Shown here piece by piece: positions 7,179 to 15,479 of a stretch of DNA of 64,000 bases. Within the stretch, counting starts at the first letter, position 1, and every line of letters starts with the position of its first letter. The notes beneath the pieces are model-generated. The model did not search any database. It was not told the DNA's origin and saw only the letters and a list, made by a program, of their open reading frames with translations. The stretch comes from a virus: IMG/VR virus record IMGVR_UViG_3300047388_000429, positions 1 through 64,000 of that record; one strand, 5' to 3'. Both the position numbers and the translations under genes were made by a program.

Positions 7179-7212
7179 AAAAAAAAAGGGGTGGGCTCAA
7201 CCGGCCCACCCC
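7179..7212 (-). terminator. Rho-independent terminator after the TerD gene
   Basis: On the minus strand GGGGTGGGC and GCCCACCCC form a 9-bp stem with a 7-base loop, followed by nine U (7187-7179). It separates the TerD gene from the membrane-protein genes. Confidence 0.92.
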
Positions 7213-7219
7213 GATAGTG

Positions 7220-7804
7220 TTAGGCTGCTTTCGCGACGTTGCCAGAGAACAGGTTCGCAAATCCCTCAATGGATTTCTTTCCATTGCCGGTCTTGTAGTA
7301 TTGCGAAACATTCTGGAGAGTCCAACCAGCAGGAGTGCGGTGCAGTGTTGCTGCATGCAGAACTGTGTCACCGCCAGCAGCGTTGTCAGCCTTGACTTCA
7401 AACACTTGCGGGTCGGTTGCCGTCTGGCCGTTAACGATGCGGAAACGGAAGTTCTTGGCAGTTGCGAGATCTGCGCCGGAGTAAGCGCAAACGCCGATCG
7501 CGATGCTGTTAACATCGGCTTCAACCTTTGTCAGGTCCATGACGATGCTCTCGTCATCGCCATCACCTTCGCCGGTTCTGTTGTCTTCGCTGAGTGTGAT
7601 ACCTGGCTCGGTCTTGTCATTGAAGTACACGAGACGTGTTGCGCTCGTCAATTTTCCGTCAACGAGGGCCGCGGCAACGAGATCGAGATCAACCGGTGCT
7701 CCGACCATGTCCCAGCCCGCGCCGACATAGACTTTGTTAAAAGCGTTACCAGCCTTGTCCTTGATTTCCAGTGACACGCCTTTTTCTACGATTTGGATTT
7801 CCAT
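7220..7804 (-). CDS. terD: TerD-family protein
   Basis: 194 residues. The aspartate-rich calcium-binding motifs of TerD-family domains are present: VDLDL near residue 38 and LSEDNRTGEGDGDDESI near 72, in a beta-sandwich frame, with full length for a single-domain TerD. The family belongs to tellurite/phage-resistance and stress clusters. In phages the role is unknown. A GAAAGGAAC ribosome site precedes it. Confidence 0.88.
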   Translation of the reverse strand: MEIQIVEKGVSLEIKDKAGNAFNKVYVGAGWDMVGAPVDLDLVAAALVDGKLTSATRLVYFNDKTEPGITLSEDNRTGEGDGDDESIVMDLTKVEADVNSIAIGVCAYSGADLATAKNFRFRIVNGQTATDPQVFEVKADNAAGGDTVLHAATLHRTPAGWTLQNVSQYYKTGNGKKSIEGFANLFSGNVAKAA

Positions 7805-7979
7805 TTATTAGTTCCTTTCAGTTTGCGTCCCGTGATCCGCCGGACGCTGCGCGGTAGAAAAAAAGTATATATCCGTCTGTCCCAAGTGTTTTAACTCCTC
7901 GCTTCTCGGGACGCCCATCAATGGAGTATGTCGCGCATGATAGCCCATGCAGGCGGATATAGTGTGGTGCTATGCTCTG
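7805..7979. other. non-coding gap upstream of the TerD gene
   Basis: No ORF with a ribosome site is seen. On the minus strand a weak promoter (TTAAAA, 17 bp, TATATA near 7875) would serve the TerD gene. Nothing else is recognisable. Confidence 0.3.
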
Positions 7980-8282
7980 TTAAAAATCCAATTCCATCTG
8001 AATTGCCGAGGCGTAAAGTTCTAAGAGTTCCCGTTCTTCATGCCGTTTTTCTTTGTTCTGTTTGCGGATCGAGACGAGCTTGCGGATAATCTTGGGTTCG
8101 AATCCTGTGCCCTTTGCCTCACTATATACATCGCGGATATCTTCGGCGATCGCAGTCTTTTCTTCCGTGAGATGTTCGATGCGCTCGATAAAGGATTTCA
8201 GCAGTGCGCCGGATACCCCGCCACTGTTATGACCGACACCAGCGGACTCTTCATCCGTTGTTTTAAGCTTTTCTTTTGCCAT
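7980..8282 (-). CDS. gapR: GapR-family (DUF2312) nucleoid protein
   Basis: The sequence FIERIEHLTEEKTAIAEDI followed by RDVYSEAKGTGFEPKIIRKL and RKQNKEKR is the GapR fold, which in Caulobacter and relatives binds overtwisted AT-rich DNA ahead of polymerases. The start at 8282 (100 residues) is preferred over the ATG at 8291 because AGAAGG abuts the first ATG but is nine bases from the second. GapR is largely an alphaproteobacterial protein, so this hints at the host. The gene overlaps a ribbon-helix-helix gene. Confidence 0.9.
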   Translation of the reverse strand: MAKEKLKTTDEESAGVGHNSGGVSGALLKSFIERIEHLTEEKTAIAEDIRDVYSEAKGTGFEPKIIRKLVSIRKQNKEKRHEERELLELYASAIQMELDF

Positions 8283-8424
8283 TTTTAACATCCTTCTCTC
8301 TTTGGGCTGTTACGATAGAATCGAGGAAATAGCTGGCGGAGCGATCTAACTCCTTCGCTTTTTTGGCAAGCCATTCCTGATTATCTGTGGATAAGTTGTA
8401 GCCGTTTACTGATTTTTTACTCAT
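8263..8424 (-). CDS. ribbon-helix-helix (CopG-like) regulator, 53 residues
   Basis: VNGYNLSTDNQEWLAKKAKE and LDRSASYFLDSIV give the strand, helix, turn and helix of a small RHH DNA-binding protein. It starts at ATG 8424 behind AAAAGGAG. Its last 20 bases overlap the GapR gene in another frame. A 13-bp palindrome sits in its promoter. Confidence 0.65.
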   Translation of the reverse strand: MSKKSVNGYNLSTDNQEWLAKKAKELDRSASYFLDSIVTAQREKDVKNGKRKA

Positions 8425-8442
8425 TAAAAACTCCTTTTAGGC

Positions 8443-8471
8443 ACTTTCAGTGATTTTCACTCTGATGTCAA
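8443..8471 (-). promoter_or_regulatory. promoter with palindromic operator
   Basis: On the minus strand a consensus TTGACA (8471-8466) stands 17 bp before a weak GAAAGT box. Between them is the 13-bp palindrome AGTGATTTTCACT (8449-8461). The layout suits autorepression by the RHH protein encoded just downstream. Confidence 0.5.
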
Positions 8472-8514
8472 GAGGGGGCGCATAAAAAAATGTTGAAAAT
8501 AGTTTAAAATACCC

Positions 8515-8544
8515 TTTGCGGGCGATTCCGGTTTCGCCTATTAT
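8515..8544 (+). promoter_or_regulatory. possible promoter of the right-going early operon
   Basis: TTTGCG, 18 bp and TATTAT (8539-8544) lie about 50 bp before the first (+) gene. The -35 match is poor, so the call rests on the -10 box and on position between divergent operons. Confidence 0.35.
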
Positions 8545-8593
8545 TGGGTCATCAGGCAATTCCGCCCGATAAAATCAGTCACGGAGAATCAAC

Positions 8594-8740
8594 ATGGAAT
8601 ACGAACTTAAAGAAAACGGAAAGGTGCAGGCCACCGGAACAGCCCAAGAATGCTGGGACGCCCTGCTCGAAATTTATGGGTGCAGCACCACCATCGGCGA
8701 GCTTGCGGCACGTAACATTATTATCGAACCCAAACAATAG
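8594..8740 (+). CDS. 48-residue protein of unknown function
   Basis: The ATG at 8594 follows ACGGAGAATCAAC. The product begins MEYELKENGKVQATGTAQEC and resembles small phage proteins in which a short beta hairpin precedes a helix. No function is known. It is followed by a strong intergenic hairpin. Confidence 0.5.
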   Translation: MEYELKENGKVQATGTAQECWDALLEIYGCSTTIGELAARNIIIEPKQ

Positions 8741-8744
8741 GCTC

Positions 8745-8790
8745 GTGACTGAGGCGGCGGGGGCGGCCAATTCCCCCGCCTGCCAGTCAC
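8745..8790 (+). other. intergenic RNA hairpin
   Basis: GTGACTG/CAGTCAC (8745-8751/8784-8790), AGGCGG/CCGCCT and GGG/CCC stack into a stem of about 16 bp. There is no U-run after it, so it is more likely a stabiliser or attenuator between two genes than a terminator. Confidence 0.5.
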
Positions 8791-8804
8791 AGAAAGGAAA
8801 AAAC

Positions 8805-8999
8805 ATGAAAACCGCTTTCGCAGTCATCCTGACAATCTCGGTGATGCTCAACATAAACACCTATTTCCCCTGCGCGCTCGCCCCACACGCGCAAAACCCT
8901 GCCGCAGCATCCGGCATAGAAATGGCGGCGCAGATGCCTTCCGAAGCGCCGCCCGCGTTTAACAGGCTGTTAAAGAACATGATCAGAGGGGCGCGGTAA
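8805..8999 (+). CDS. 64-residue secreted or membrane-anchored protein
   Basis: A start at 8805 behind AAAGGA gives a basic N-terminus and a hydrophobic stretch (AFAVILTISVMLNI), so it is probably exported or anchored. It shares TAATG with the next gene. No family is recognised. Confidence 0.45.
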   Translation: MKTAFAVILTISVMLNINTYFPCALAPHAQNPAAASGIEMAAQMPSEAPPAFNRLLKNMIRGAR

Positions 9000-9226
9000 T
9001 GACCGGACATACAGACAGCCCAGCAATGACACAAATAGAAGAAGCCTTCACAAGAAAACGCAAAGAAATGTATGGCGAGGCTTGGCAGGCATTCGATTTC
9101 TGGGGTGTTCCGGATCGCGAACTACCCGAGGAACACCGTCAGGATCTATTGCGCTGGTTGCGCGTGTCCCTGAAATACGAATATGAAGATCATGTCCGGC
9201 GCGTCACCTGTTCACGCCGATTTTAA
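8999..9226 (+). CDS. 75-residue protein of unknown function
   Basis: Charged, mostly helical, rich in aromatic residues (FDFWGVP, LLRWLRVSLKYEYEDH). It is start-stop coupled to the upstream gene and 17 bases from the coiled-coil gene. No family is recognised. Confidence 0.45.
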   Translation: MTGHTDSPAMTQIEEAFTRKRKEMYGEAWQAFDFWGVPDRELPEEHRQDLLRWLRVSLKYEYEDHVRRVTCSRRF

Positions 9227-9243
9227 ACAAGAGAGGAAACAAA

Positions 9244-10368
9244 ATGTCCACAGAACTTACCATCATTTCCATCCAAAATCCGTTGCAGGTATTCAGTACC
9301 CCGAACGGCCTAGATTCGATCATCGATAAGATCGAAGCCGATGCCAAGAGCATCGATCGCGATATAAGCACCGAGGCTGGCCGCGATAACATTCGATCGC
9401 TGGCCTTCAAGCTCGCAAAATCAAAGACCTTCCTAGACAAAATGGGAAAAGACCTCACCGAAGAACAGCGCGCGCAGATCGCGGTCGTGAACGCCGAACG
9501 CAAGCGCGCGTGGGAACGCATGGAGGCCCTGCAGGAAGAGATCAGGAAGCCGCTGACAGAATGGGAGAACAGGGATAAACTGCGAATTCAGGCCCATGAA
9601 GATGCACTTCTGAAGATCGTCGACAACGCCCTATTCATGCATGGATTGTCCGGAATATTCTATAATCCAGATAGCGGAACCATAAAATATCGGATTAATA
9701 AAATTCCAGAACTTATGAACCGCGAATGGGAAGAATTTTCGGCGCGCGCAATTCAAAAGGCTGATGAGACGAGATTAAAACTCGATTCCTTGTATGACGA
9801 TGTTCTTAAAAAAGAAGCGGACGCCGCAGAACTCGCCCGCCTTCGTGCCGAAGAAGAGGCACGCCAGCGTCGTGAACATGACGAACGAGTGGCCGCCGAG
9901 GCCACCCGCGCAGCAGAGGAAAAAGCCGCTCGCGATGCCGAGATAGAGCGCCAGCGGGTAGAAAAAGAACTGCATGATGCCGCAGATCGCCAGCGCCAGA
10001 TCGAGGAAAAGGCGTTACGCGATAAAGCCGATGCAGAGGCCGCTCTTGCCGCCGCCGAAAAGAAAGCCGCAGACGATGCCGCGGCCGCAGCCAAGGCGCT
10101 CAAGGACGCCCAAGAGAAGGCGGAGCGCGACAAGCAGGCCGCGTTGAAAAAACAGCAAGACGATGCCGCGGCCGCTAAGGCCGCCGAAGACGCGGCGACG
10201 CGCAAGAGGGAGGCGGATCAGGCGCATAAGAAGAAGATCAATAATGAGGCCATGACATGTATTCAGGCCGTAATTGACGAAGCTACTCGGCAGGGAGAAG
10301 ATCCTGCAAAAATGATCATCATAGCCATAGCGAAAGGAGTGATAAACCATGTTAAAATTAGCTATTAG
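9244..10368 (+). CDS. phage coiled-coil protein of the recombination region
   Basis: 374 residues. The N-terminal part (LDSIIDKIEADAK, RDNIRSLAFKLAKSKTFLD) matches a phage family found beside RecT/RecE-type genes. Residues ~195-330 are a long Ala/Glu/Lys/Arg coiled coil, which often gets the label TolA-like by composition alone. No catalytic motif is seen. Position before the exonuclease and the ATPase suggests a recombination accessory. Confidence 0.65.
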   Translation: MSTELTIISIQNPLQVFSTPNGLDSIIDKIEADAKSIDRDISTEAGRDNIRSLAFKLAKSKTFLDKMGKDLTEEQRAQIAVVNAERKRAWERMEALQEEIRKPLTEWENRDKLRIQAHEDALLKIVDNALFMHGLSGIFYNPDSGTIKYRINKIPELMNREWEEFSARAIQKADETRLKLDSLYDDVLKKEADAAELARLRAEEEARQRREHDERVAAEATRAAEEKAARDAEIERQRVEKELHDAADRQRQIEEKALRDKADAEAALAAAEKKAADDAAAAAKALKDAQEKAERDKQAALKKQQDDAAAAKAAEDAATRKREADQAHKKKINNEAMTCIQAVIDEATRQGEDPAKMIIIAIAKGVINHVKISY

Positions 10369-10531
10369 AGAAACGATGAACGACCGTCTCGCGAATAAGC
10401 GCGACTTCGTGGTCATCAGCAGCCAGCCTGGTTTTTGGGAACGATTCTACAAGATGACACCCGAGATCAGAAAAAGTGCGGCGCAAAAGTGGAACGACTT
10501 GGTAAATCAAAAAGAAGGATTAAGAATATGA
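10349..10531 (+). CDS. 60-residue protein of unknown function
   Basis: It overlaps the coiled-coil gene by 20 bases and the exonuclease gene by four. The sequence (FWERFYKMTPEIRKSAAQKW) is helical and charged. Tight coupling implies co-expression with the exonuclease. Confidence 0.45.
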   Translation: MLKLAIRETMNDRLANKRDFVVISSQPGFWERFYKMTPEIRKSAAQKWNDLVNQKEGLRI

Positions 10532-11427
10532 TAACATCTGCAGGAATTTACGATATTCCTTTTTCGCAATATCTCGGAAAGGCACTGACCCCGACGCCGC
10601 CACTTTCGGCGTCGACGATCAAAGCGATGCTCGATAAATCACCATGGCACGCCGCCTGTGCCCACCCCGACATCGGGGGGATCGATAAGGAAGATGAGGA
10701 AACGACTGTTTCCGGCATCGGAACCGTCGCCCATGCGCTGATCCTCAAGCAGGCCGACAAGCGGATAGCCGTAAGCCCATATCCTGAATTCAGGACCAAC
10801 GAAGCCAAGGCATGGCGGGATAGCAATCTTGCGGCCGGAAAGGTGGTCGTCAAGGAGGAAAACTTTCAGGCGGCCGTCCGCATGGCCGCCGCCTTCGAGC
10901 CGCAGATGTCGGAATTCGCCAAAGAGCTCGGAGAAGAGTTCACGACCGATCAGGTTGAAAAAACGGTGGTCGTTCAGATCAATGGCGTCTGGTGCAAGAT
11001 CAGGATCGATGCGATCTGCAAGAGTCTCTGGGATATCAAGTCCACGGGTGCCGATTATACACCAGCCAAATGGATAAAAAACCAACTCTACGGCCTCGGC
11101 ATGGACATCAGTGTCGCCTTTTACAAAAGGGTCTGGAAAGCGCTGGCGCAGGAGGACAAGCGGTTTATCTTGGCGGTCATCGAGCAAAGCGAGCCCCACG
11201 ACGCATATCCGGTTATCCTCGGTGAAATTGGCCTCGACTTGGCGAACGAGAAAATAGACTGGGCCTTCGATACCTGGAAACGCGGGATCGAGACCGGCAA
11301 ATGGGATGGCTATTCCCGCGGCCGCGTGATCTACGCATATCCGCCCGCGTGGGAACTCACGCAATGGGAAGAATTTAAAGAGCATGAAAAACAGCGTGCA
11401 GAAACACTGCAGCGGGAAGCGGCATAA
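10528..11427 (+). CDS. RecE-like PD-(D/E)XK exonuclease
   Basis: 299 residues from ATG 10528. GTVAHALIL (near residue 70), CKIRIDAICKSLWDIKSTGA (D...D-x-K, residues ~155-175) and QLYGLGMDISVAFYKRV follow the order of the PDDEXK domain of exodeoxyribonuclease VIII-like phage enzymes. These resect duplex DNA to expose single strands for an annealase. It sits directly in an operon with a Sak4-like ATPase, its natural partner. Confidence 0.85.
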   Translation: MITSAGIYDIPFSQYLGKALTPTPPLSASTIKAMLDKSPWHAACAHPDIGGIDKEDEETTVSGIGTVAHALILKQADKRIAVSPYPEFRTNEAKAWRDSNLAAGKVVVKEENFQAAVRMAAAFEPQMSEFAKELGEEFTTDQVEKTVVVQINGVWCKIRIDAICKSLWDIKSTGADYTPAKWIKNQLYGLGMDISVAFYKRVWKALAQEDKRFILAVIEQSEPHDAYPVILGEIGLDLANEKIDWAFDTWKRGIETGKWDGYSRGRVIYAYPPAWELTQWEEFKEHEKQRAETLQREAA

Positions 11428-11429
11428 AA

Positions 11430-12029
11430 ATGACTACGAATGTGCCCACGGAAGCGCAGTTTCTTAAGGATGTTAGGGATCACAAGATGATCGTTGTCCT
11501 AGACAATGGCCTTCACCGGCATCTACGATTCCGCGCCGATAAAAATTCCTTTAACCAATGGTTTGAAATCGTGACGTGGGATCAATGCCTGACCGTACAC
11601 GGCGACATGGGAACCTATGTATTTTCTCGCGTCGAAGATATGCTCACGTTCTTTCGCGGCAAGAAAATCAACCCCGATTATTGGGCTGAAAAGATACAGT
11701 CGGACAGCAAGTTCGGGAACGGATCAAGGACGTTCAGTATCGATACCTACCGCAAAGATGTTCACTCCCACCTTGAAGGGTATGCCCTCAACAAGAAGAA
11801 GTTAAAGTCCATCAAGGAGGCACTGGAATCCGATGTTTTCTCTCTCGAATTTGAGACGGAACTTCGTAACGCCCTGTATGACTTTGAACATGAAGGATTC
11901 CGATTCGAGGAATCCGGTATGATCTCCGGCATGGATTGGACTTACCATTATATTTGGTGCCTCTACGCCATCGTCTGGGCGATCGAACAATACGACGCTT
12001 TTAAAACCCCAAAAGAGAAAGCAGCATAA
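11430..12029 (+). CDS. conserved phage protein of the recombination operon
   Basis: 199 residues. LRFRADKNSFNQWFEIVTWD, LTVHGDMGTYVFSRVEDML and INPDYWAEKI are the conserved blocks of a phage family usually found between exonuclease and recombinase genes. Biochemical function is unknown. Two bases separate it from the exonuclease and it shares a base with the ATPase start. Confidence 0.65.
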   Translation: MTTNVPTEAQFLKDVRDHKMIVVLDNGLHRHLRFRADKNSFNQWFEIVTWDQCLTVHGDMGTYVFSRVEDMLTFFRGKKINPDYWAEKIQSDSKFGNGSRTFSIDTYRKDVHSHLEGYALNKKKLKSIKEALESDVFSLEFETELRNALYDFEHEGFRFEESGMISGMDWTYHYIWCLYAIVWAIEQYDAFKTPKEKAA

Positions 12030-13006
12030 TGTCATTCAGCTATAGCCCCAACGACTTCAAAGAAGCCACGCCGATCAACACCTACGTCAAAATGGCGCTC
12101 GCCGGTCCGCCGAACTCCGGCAAGACCGTGTCGGCGCTCAGACTGGCCGCAGGATTTGGCGGTGAAACCGCAGTGATCGACACCCAGAACAAGCGGGCGA
12201 TGCGATATGCCAACGCCTTCAAATTCAGGCACTTCGATTTGCAGCCCCCGTTCTCGGGAGAGCACTTCGGGGCGGCGATCAATGCGGCGGCCAAGGCGGG
12301 CTTTAATAACATCATCGTCGACGCCATGAGCGACGAACATGAAGGCCCTGGCGGCCTCTTGGATTATTCGCATCAATTTCAGGAACGCAAAACCGCCGAT
12401 ATTGAAGATGGTCCGAAACGCGACAAGGCCAAAGAAAAATATCTTATGTCCTCGTTGATCGTCCCCAAGATGCAACGCACGAATTTAATTCAATTCGGGA
12501 TCAGCCGTTTGGACGTCAATTTCATCCTCTGCTTCCGCGCGAAGCCGAAGATTAAGATGGTCAAGGAAAAATGGGAAAACGCGTCGACCGGAAAATCTGG
12601 GGAGAAAAACGTCCCGACCGATCAGGGCATTCAACCGATTGGTGGAAACGAATTCTGGGGTGAAATGAACATCGTGGCGATCATGGACGAGGGTTCCAAA
12701 GGGGCTCCGGACTGGGAAGAACAGGCCTGCCGGATCAATGAATTTCCGCCCGCAGAACTCACGGCGTATCTTCACAGCGTAAAACAATTCGATGAAGAGT
12801 GCGGCCGGAGATTAGTTGAATTCAACACGCCGGTACGGTTCATCTTGAAGACCAAGAGCGCCGAGAAGGCCTATCCGACGATGGACCGCTGGCGCGCGGC
12901 CGCCGCGGCATTGGTCTCCAAGATCACGCCGGAACAAAAAGCGGAACTTATAAGCCTCAATCCGACATACATCGCGGAGTTCGAAAAGATGGAGGTTAAG
13001 TTATGA
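12029..13006 (+). CDS. Sak4-like RecA-fold ATPase
   Basis: 325 residues. Walker A GPPNSGKT is at residues 26-33, TAVIDTQNKRAMRYANAF follows, and NIIVDAMSDEHEGPGGLLDY supplies Walker B, the pattern of phage Sak4/AAA_24 single-strand annealing ATPases. Together with the RecE-like nuclease it would form a homologous-recombination pair. The C-terminal ~80 residues are not recognised. Confidence 0.82.
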   Translation: MSFSYSPNDFKEATPINTYVKMALAGPPNSGKTVSALRLAAGFGGETAVIDTQNKRAMRYANAFKFRHFDLQPPFSGEHFGAAINAAAKAGFNNIIVDAMSDEHEGPGGLLDYSHQFQERKTADIEDGPKRDKAKEKYLMSSLIVPKMQRTNLIQFGISRLDVNFILCFRAKPKIKMVKEKWENASTGKSGEKNVPTDQGIQPIGGNEFWGEMNIVAIMDEGSKGAPDWEEQACRINEFPPAELTAYLHSVKQFDEECGRRLVEFNTPVRFILKTKSAEKAYPTMDRWRAAAAALVSKITPEQKAELISLNPTYIAEFEKMEVKL

Positions 13007-13185
13007 TCGACGTCGACAACTGGCATTGGCCCCAATGGGGATGGGTGATCGGGGATTTTACAGTCCTTGTACTCTACGCCTTTGTCCACGGCAGAAAAAT
13101 CAAGGAAAGATATAATTTCTTTGGGCGACTCGCGACCGTTGGAATGAATATTTATATTCTTGTACAGGGAGGATTTTTTAAATGA
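13003..13185 (+). CDS. 60-residue membrane protein
   Basis: One clear hydrophobic segment (GWVIGDFTVLVLYAFVHG) and a second weaker one near the C-terminus. ATGA overlaps on both sides tie it to the Sak4-like and RtcB genes. Function unknown. Confidence 0.45.
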   Translation: MIDVDNWHWPQWGWVIGDFTVLVLYAFVHGRKIKERYNFFGRLATVGMNIYILVQGGFFK

Positions 13186-14393
13186 AGTATATCCATGAAG
13201 GCACGAAACACCCGATAAAGGCTTGGGTCGATCACGTTCCGATCGAGGACGTGGCATTGCAGCAGCTTAAGAACATCGCTGATCTCCCCTTCATTTACAA
13301 ACACGTCGCGGTGATGCCGGACGTCCACTGGGGCATGGGAGCCACGGTCGGGAGCGTTATCGCCACGAAGGGCGCGATCTGTCCAGCCGCCGTCGGGGTG
13401 GATATCGGTTGCGGGATGATGGCCGTTAAGACGACGCTCACGGCTTCGCAGTTGCCGGAGAACCTGCAGGCGATCCGAAGCGAGATCGAGAAGGCGGTCC
13501 CGCACGGGAGGACCAACAACGGGGGAACCGGTGATCGCGGGGCCTGGCATGATATTCCGGATGAAGCAGCTGAAATCTGGGCGAATCAATTCGCTGATCG
13601 CTATGACCAGATCGTTGAAGGCCACCAGAAGGCCCGCGCATATAATTCAGTCAATCATCTGGGTACCCTCGGAAGCGGCAATCACTTCATAGAATTATGC
13701 TTGGATACCGAACAGAACGTGTGGATCATGCTTCACAGCGGCAGCCGCGGGCTCGGGAACAAGATCGGCATGTATTTCATCGAGCGCGCGCAGAATGAAT
13801 GTGAGAAGTATTTTATCAACCTGCCGGATAAGGATCTGGCTTATCTTGTCGACGACACTCCGCTGTTCAGAGACTATGTTCTGGCCGTCGAAATGGCGCA
13901 GGAATTCGCGTATGCCAATCGTGGCCTGATGATGAAGAACGTGCTGGCGGCGATCCGCAAGCACATTCCGAACCTCAGGGTCACCGATATGGCGGTCAAC
14001 TGTCACCACAACTATATTGCAAGGGAGGCCCATTTTGGACAAAACGTCATCGTCACCAGAAAGGGAGCTGTACGAGCGCGTGCGACAGACCTTGGAATCA
14101 TTCCAGGCTCCATGGGGGCTAAGTCCTTCATCGTCCGCGGAAAGGGAAATGTTGATTCGTTCTGTTCATGCAGCCATGGTGCCGGTCGCGTGATGTCCCG
14201 CGGGCAGGCAAAGAAGCTGATTAGCATGGAGGACCATATTCGCGATACCGCTGGCGTCGAATGTCGGAAGGACGCTGATGTCATCGACGAGAGCCCGAAG
14301 GCTTATAAGGATATTGAAAAAGTAATGCTTTCGCAGGCTGATTTGGTTGAAATAGTATATGAACTCAAGCAGATCCTTTGCATTAAGGGGTAA
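13182..14393 (+). CDS. rtcB: RtcB-family RNA ligase
   Basis: 403 residues, the length of compact RtcB2-type ligases. MPDVHWGMG (45-53), VDIGCGM with the metal-binding Cys77, GSGNHF (164-169), HSGSRG (185-190), HHNYI (275-279) and SHGAGRVMSR with the guanylated His332 are all intact. RtcB joins 2',3'-cyclic-phosphate ends to 5'-OH ends using GTP and Mn. In a phage with its own tRNA array the likely task is repair of tRNAs cleaved by host anticodon nucleases. Confidence 0.95.
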   Translation: MKYIHEGTKHPIKAWVDHVPIEDVALQQLKNIADLPFIYKHVAVMPDVHWGMGATVGSVIATKGAICPAAVGVDIGCGMMAVKTTLTASQLPENLQAIRSEIEKAVPHGRTNNGGTGDRGAWHDIPDEAAEIWANQFADRYDQIVEGHQKARAYNSVNHLGTLGSGNHFIELCLDTEQNVWIMLHSGSRGLGNKIGMYFIERAQNECEKYFINLPDKDLAYLVDDTPLFRDYVLAVEMAQEFAYANRGLMMKNVLAAIRKHIPNLRVTDMAVNCHHNYIAREAHFGQNVIVTRKGAVRARATDLGIIPGSMGAKSFIVRGKGNVDSFCSCSHGAGRVMSRGQAKKLISMEDHIRDTAGVECRKDADVIDESPKAYKDIEKVMLSQADLVEIVYELKQILCIKG

Positions 14394-14395
14394 TA

Positions 14396-14923
14396 ATGAC
14401 CAAGACATTAAATCTATCTGGCAAAAAATTCGGAAAGTTATCTGTTATAAAGAGGGATAAAAACTATACTTATAATGACGATAAAGGAAAACTTCGTGTG
14501 GCGTTTTCCCAATGGAAATGCAAATGCGAATGCGGGAAAATTGTAACCGTTGTCGGGAGAAGTCTTGTTGCAGGAAGAACAAAAAGCTGCGGATGTCTCA
14601 GATTTGAAACAAAATATCCAGAGGGAAAATCTTTTAATAAATTATTCCAAAGCTATAAAGGTAATGCAAAAAGACGCTCTATTCCTTTTAAGTTAACAGA
14701 TAGAGAGTTTTCTAAGTTGGTCTTATCACCATGTTTCTATACAGGATTATTACCGACAAAAAAATATAACGGTATAGACAGAAAAAATCCTAAACTCGGA
14801 TACACGGTAAAAAATTGTGTCCCATGCTGCTATAAGATCAACAGAGCTAAATCTGATATGCCAATTAAAGAATTTCTATCACTGATTGGTTTAGTGTCAA
14901 GACATCTACCAGTGAAAGGATAA
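14396..14923 (+). CDS. HNH-like homing protein with zinc ribbon
   Basis: 175 residues. The N-terminal ribbon (WKCKCECGKIVTV...KSCGCL) matches that of the gene at 3079. The second half has FYTGLLP where HNH relatives carry CxYCG, then NGIDRKNPKLGYTVKNCVPCC and INRAKSDMPIKEFL. One zinc-ligand pair is therefore altered. The gene is AT-rich against its neighbours and looks like an insertion between rtcB and the small-ORF train. Confidence 0.65.
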   Translation: MTKTLNLSGKKFGKLSVIKRDKNYTYNDDKGKLRVAFSQWKCKCECGKIVTVVGRSLVAGRTKSCGCLRFETKYPEGKSFNKLFQSYKGNAKRRSIPFKLTDREFSKLVLSPCFYTGLLPTKKYNGIDRKNPKLGYTVKNCVPCCYKINRAKSDMPIKEFLSLIGLVSRHLPVKG

Positions 14924-14926
14924 ACG

Positions 14927-15118
14927 ATGGACGAACCAACGATCGTCGTAAATGGCACTACACTGTCCGTCGGCGAGGCGATGACCATGAGAGTCGCCTT
15001 AGCATCCTTCGCATCGGACCTAGCACTGAAAGGCCTCGGTGATGATTACCATGGGCGAACGATGACAGACGCCTATATGAACAACATCAAGAAAATAAAC
15101 GGGTACATGAAAAAATGA
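14927..15118 (+). CDS. 63-residue protein of unknown function
   Basis: It starts behind AAAGGATAAACG. The sequence VGEAMTMRVALASFASDL is typical of small phage early proteins without assigned function. It overlaps the next start as ATGA. Confidence 0.5.
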   Translation: MDEPTIVVNGTTLSVGEAMTMRVALASFASDLALKGLGDDYHGRTMTDAYMNNIKKINGYMKK

Positions 15119-15318
15119 CTAACAAAGCCGATAATGCGCTGAGCGACACCCTCCGCACCTACATAACCTCCACCGCAGGGCAGGGCGATGAAATAGAAGG
15201 TCTTAGAAACACGCTGAAAATCATACAGCATGAAGGACAAAACCCATCGTCATGGCTTGCAGAACAAGCCCTCCAACTTCACCCCCCGCAGCCAGACAAA
15301 TACAAGGAGGCAACATGA
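15115..15318 (+). CDS. 67-residue protein of unknown function
   Basis: Helical with a short Pro-rich C-terminus (HPPQPDKYKEA). It is coupled by ATGA to both neighbours. No domain is recognised. Confidence 0.45.
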   Translation: MTNKADNALSDTLRTYITSTAGQGDEIEGLRNTLKIIQHEGQNPSSWLAEQALQLHPPQPDKYKEAT

Positions 15319-15479
15319 AAAAATTCATAGCATGGGTTGTAAAATGGCCTGATAACAAAATTTCGCGCACATATCATACAAAAGCCGAAGCAGTGGAAAG
15401 CGCATGTCGATTTTTCGAAGCCGGACAAAAGGTAGTCAAGGTAGAAATTCGCGAGATCAAGAAGAGGAAAAAGAAATGA
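15315..15479 (+). CDS. 54-residue basic protein
   Basis: Starts at ATG 15315 behind AGGAGGCAAC. KFIAWVVKWPDNKISRTYHTK followed by a helix and a KKRKKK tail gives a small strand-helix fold. Unknown function. Confidence 0.45.
   Translation: MKKFIAWVVKWPDNKISRTYHTKAEAVESACRFFEAGQKVVKVEIREIKKRKKK

Noticed and set aside
9753-10205. Ala/Ser-rich 150-codon frame opposite the coiled-coil gene
   Set aside because: It arises from the Ala/Glu-rich repeats read backwards; no start signal.
10548-11385. Long antisense frames opposite the RecE-like gene
   Set aside because: Shadows of a well-supported gene; no motifs.
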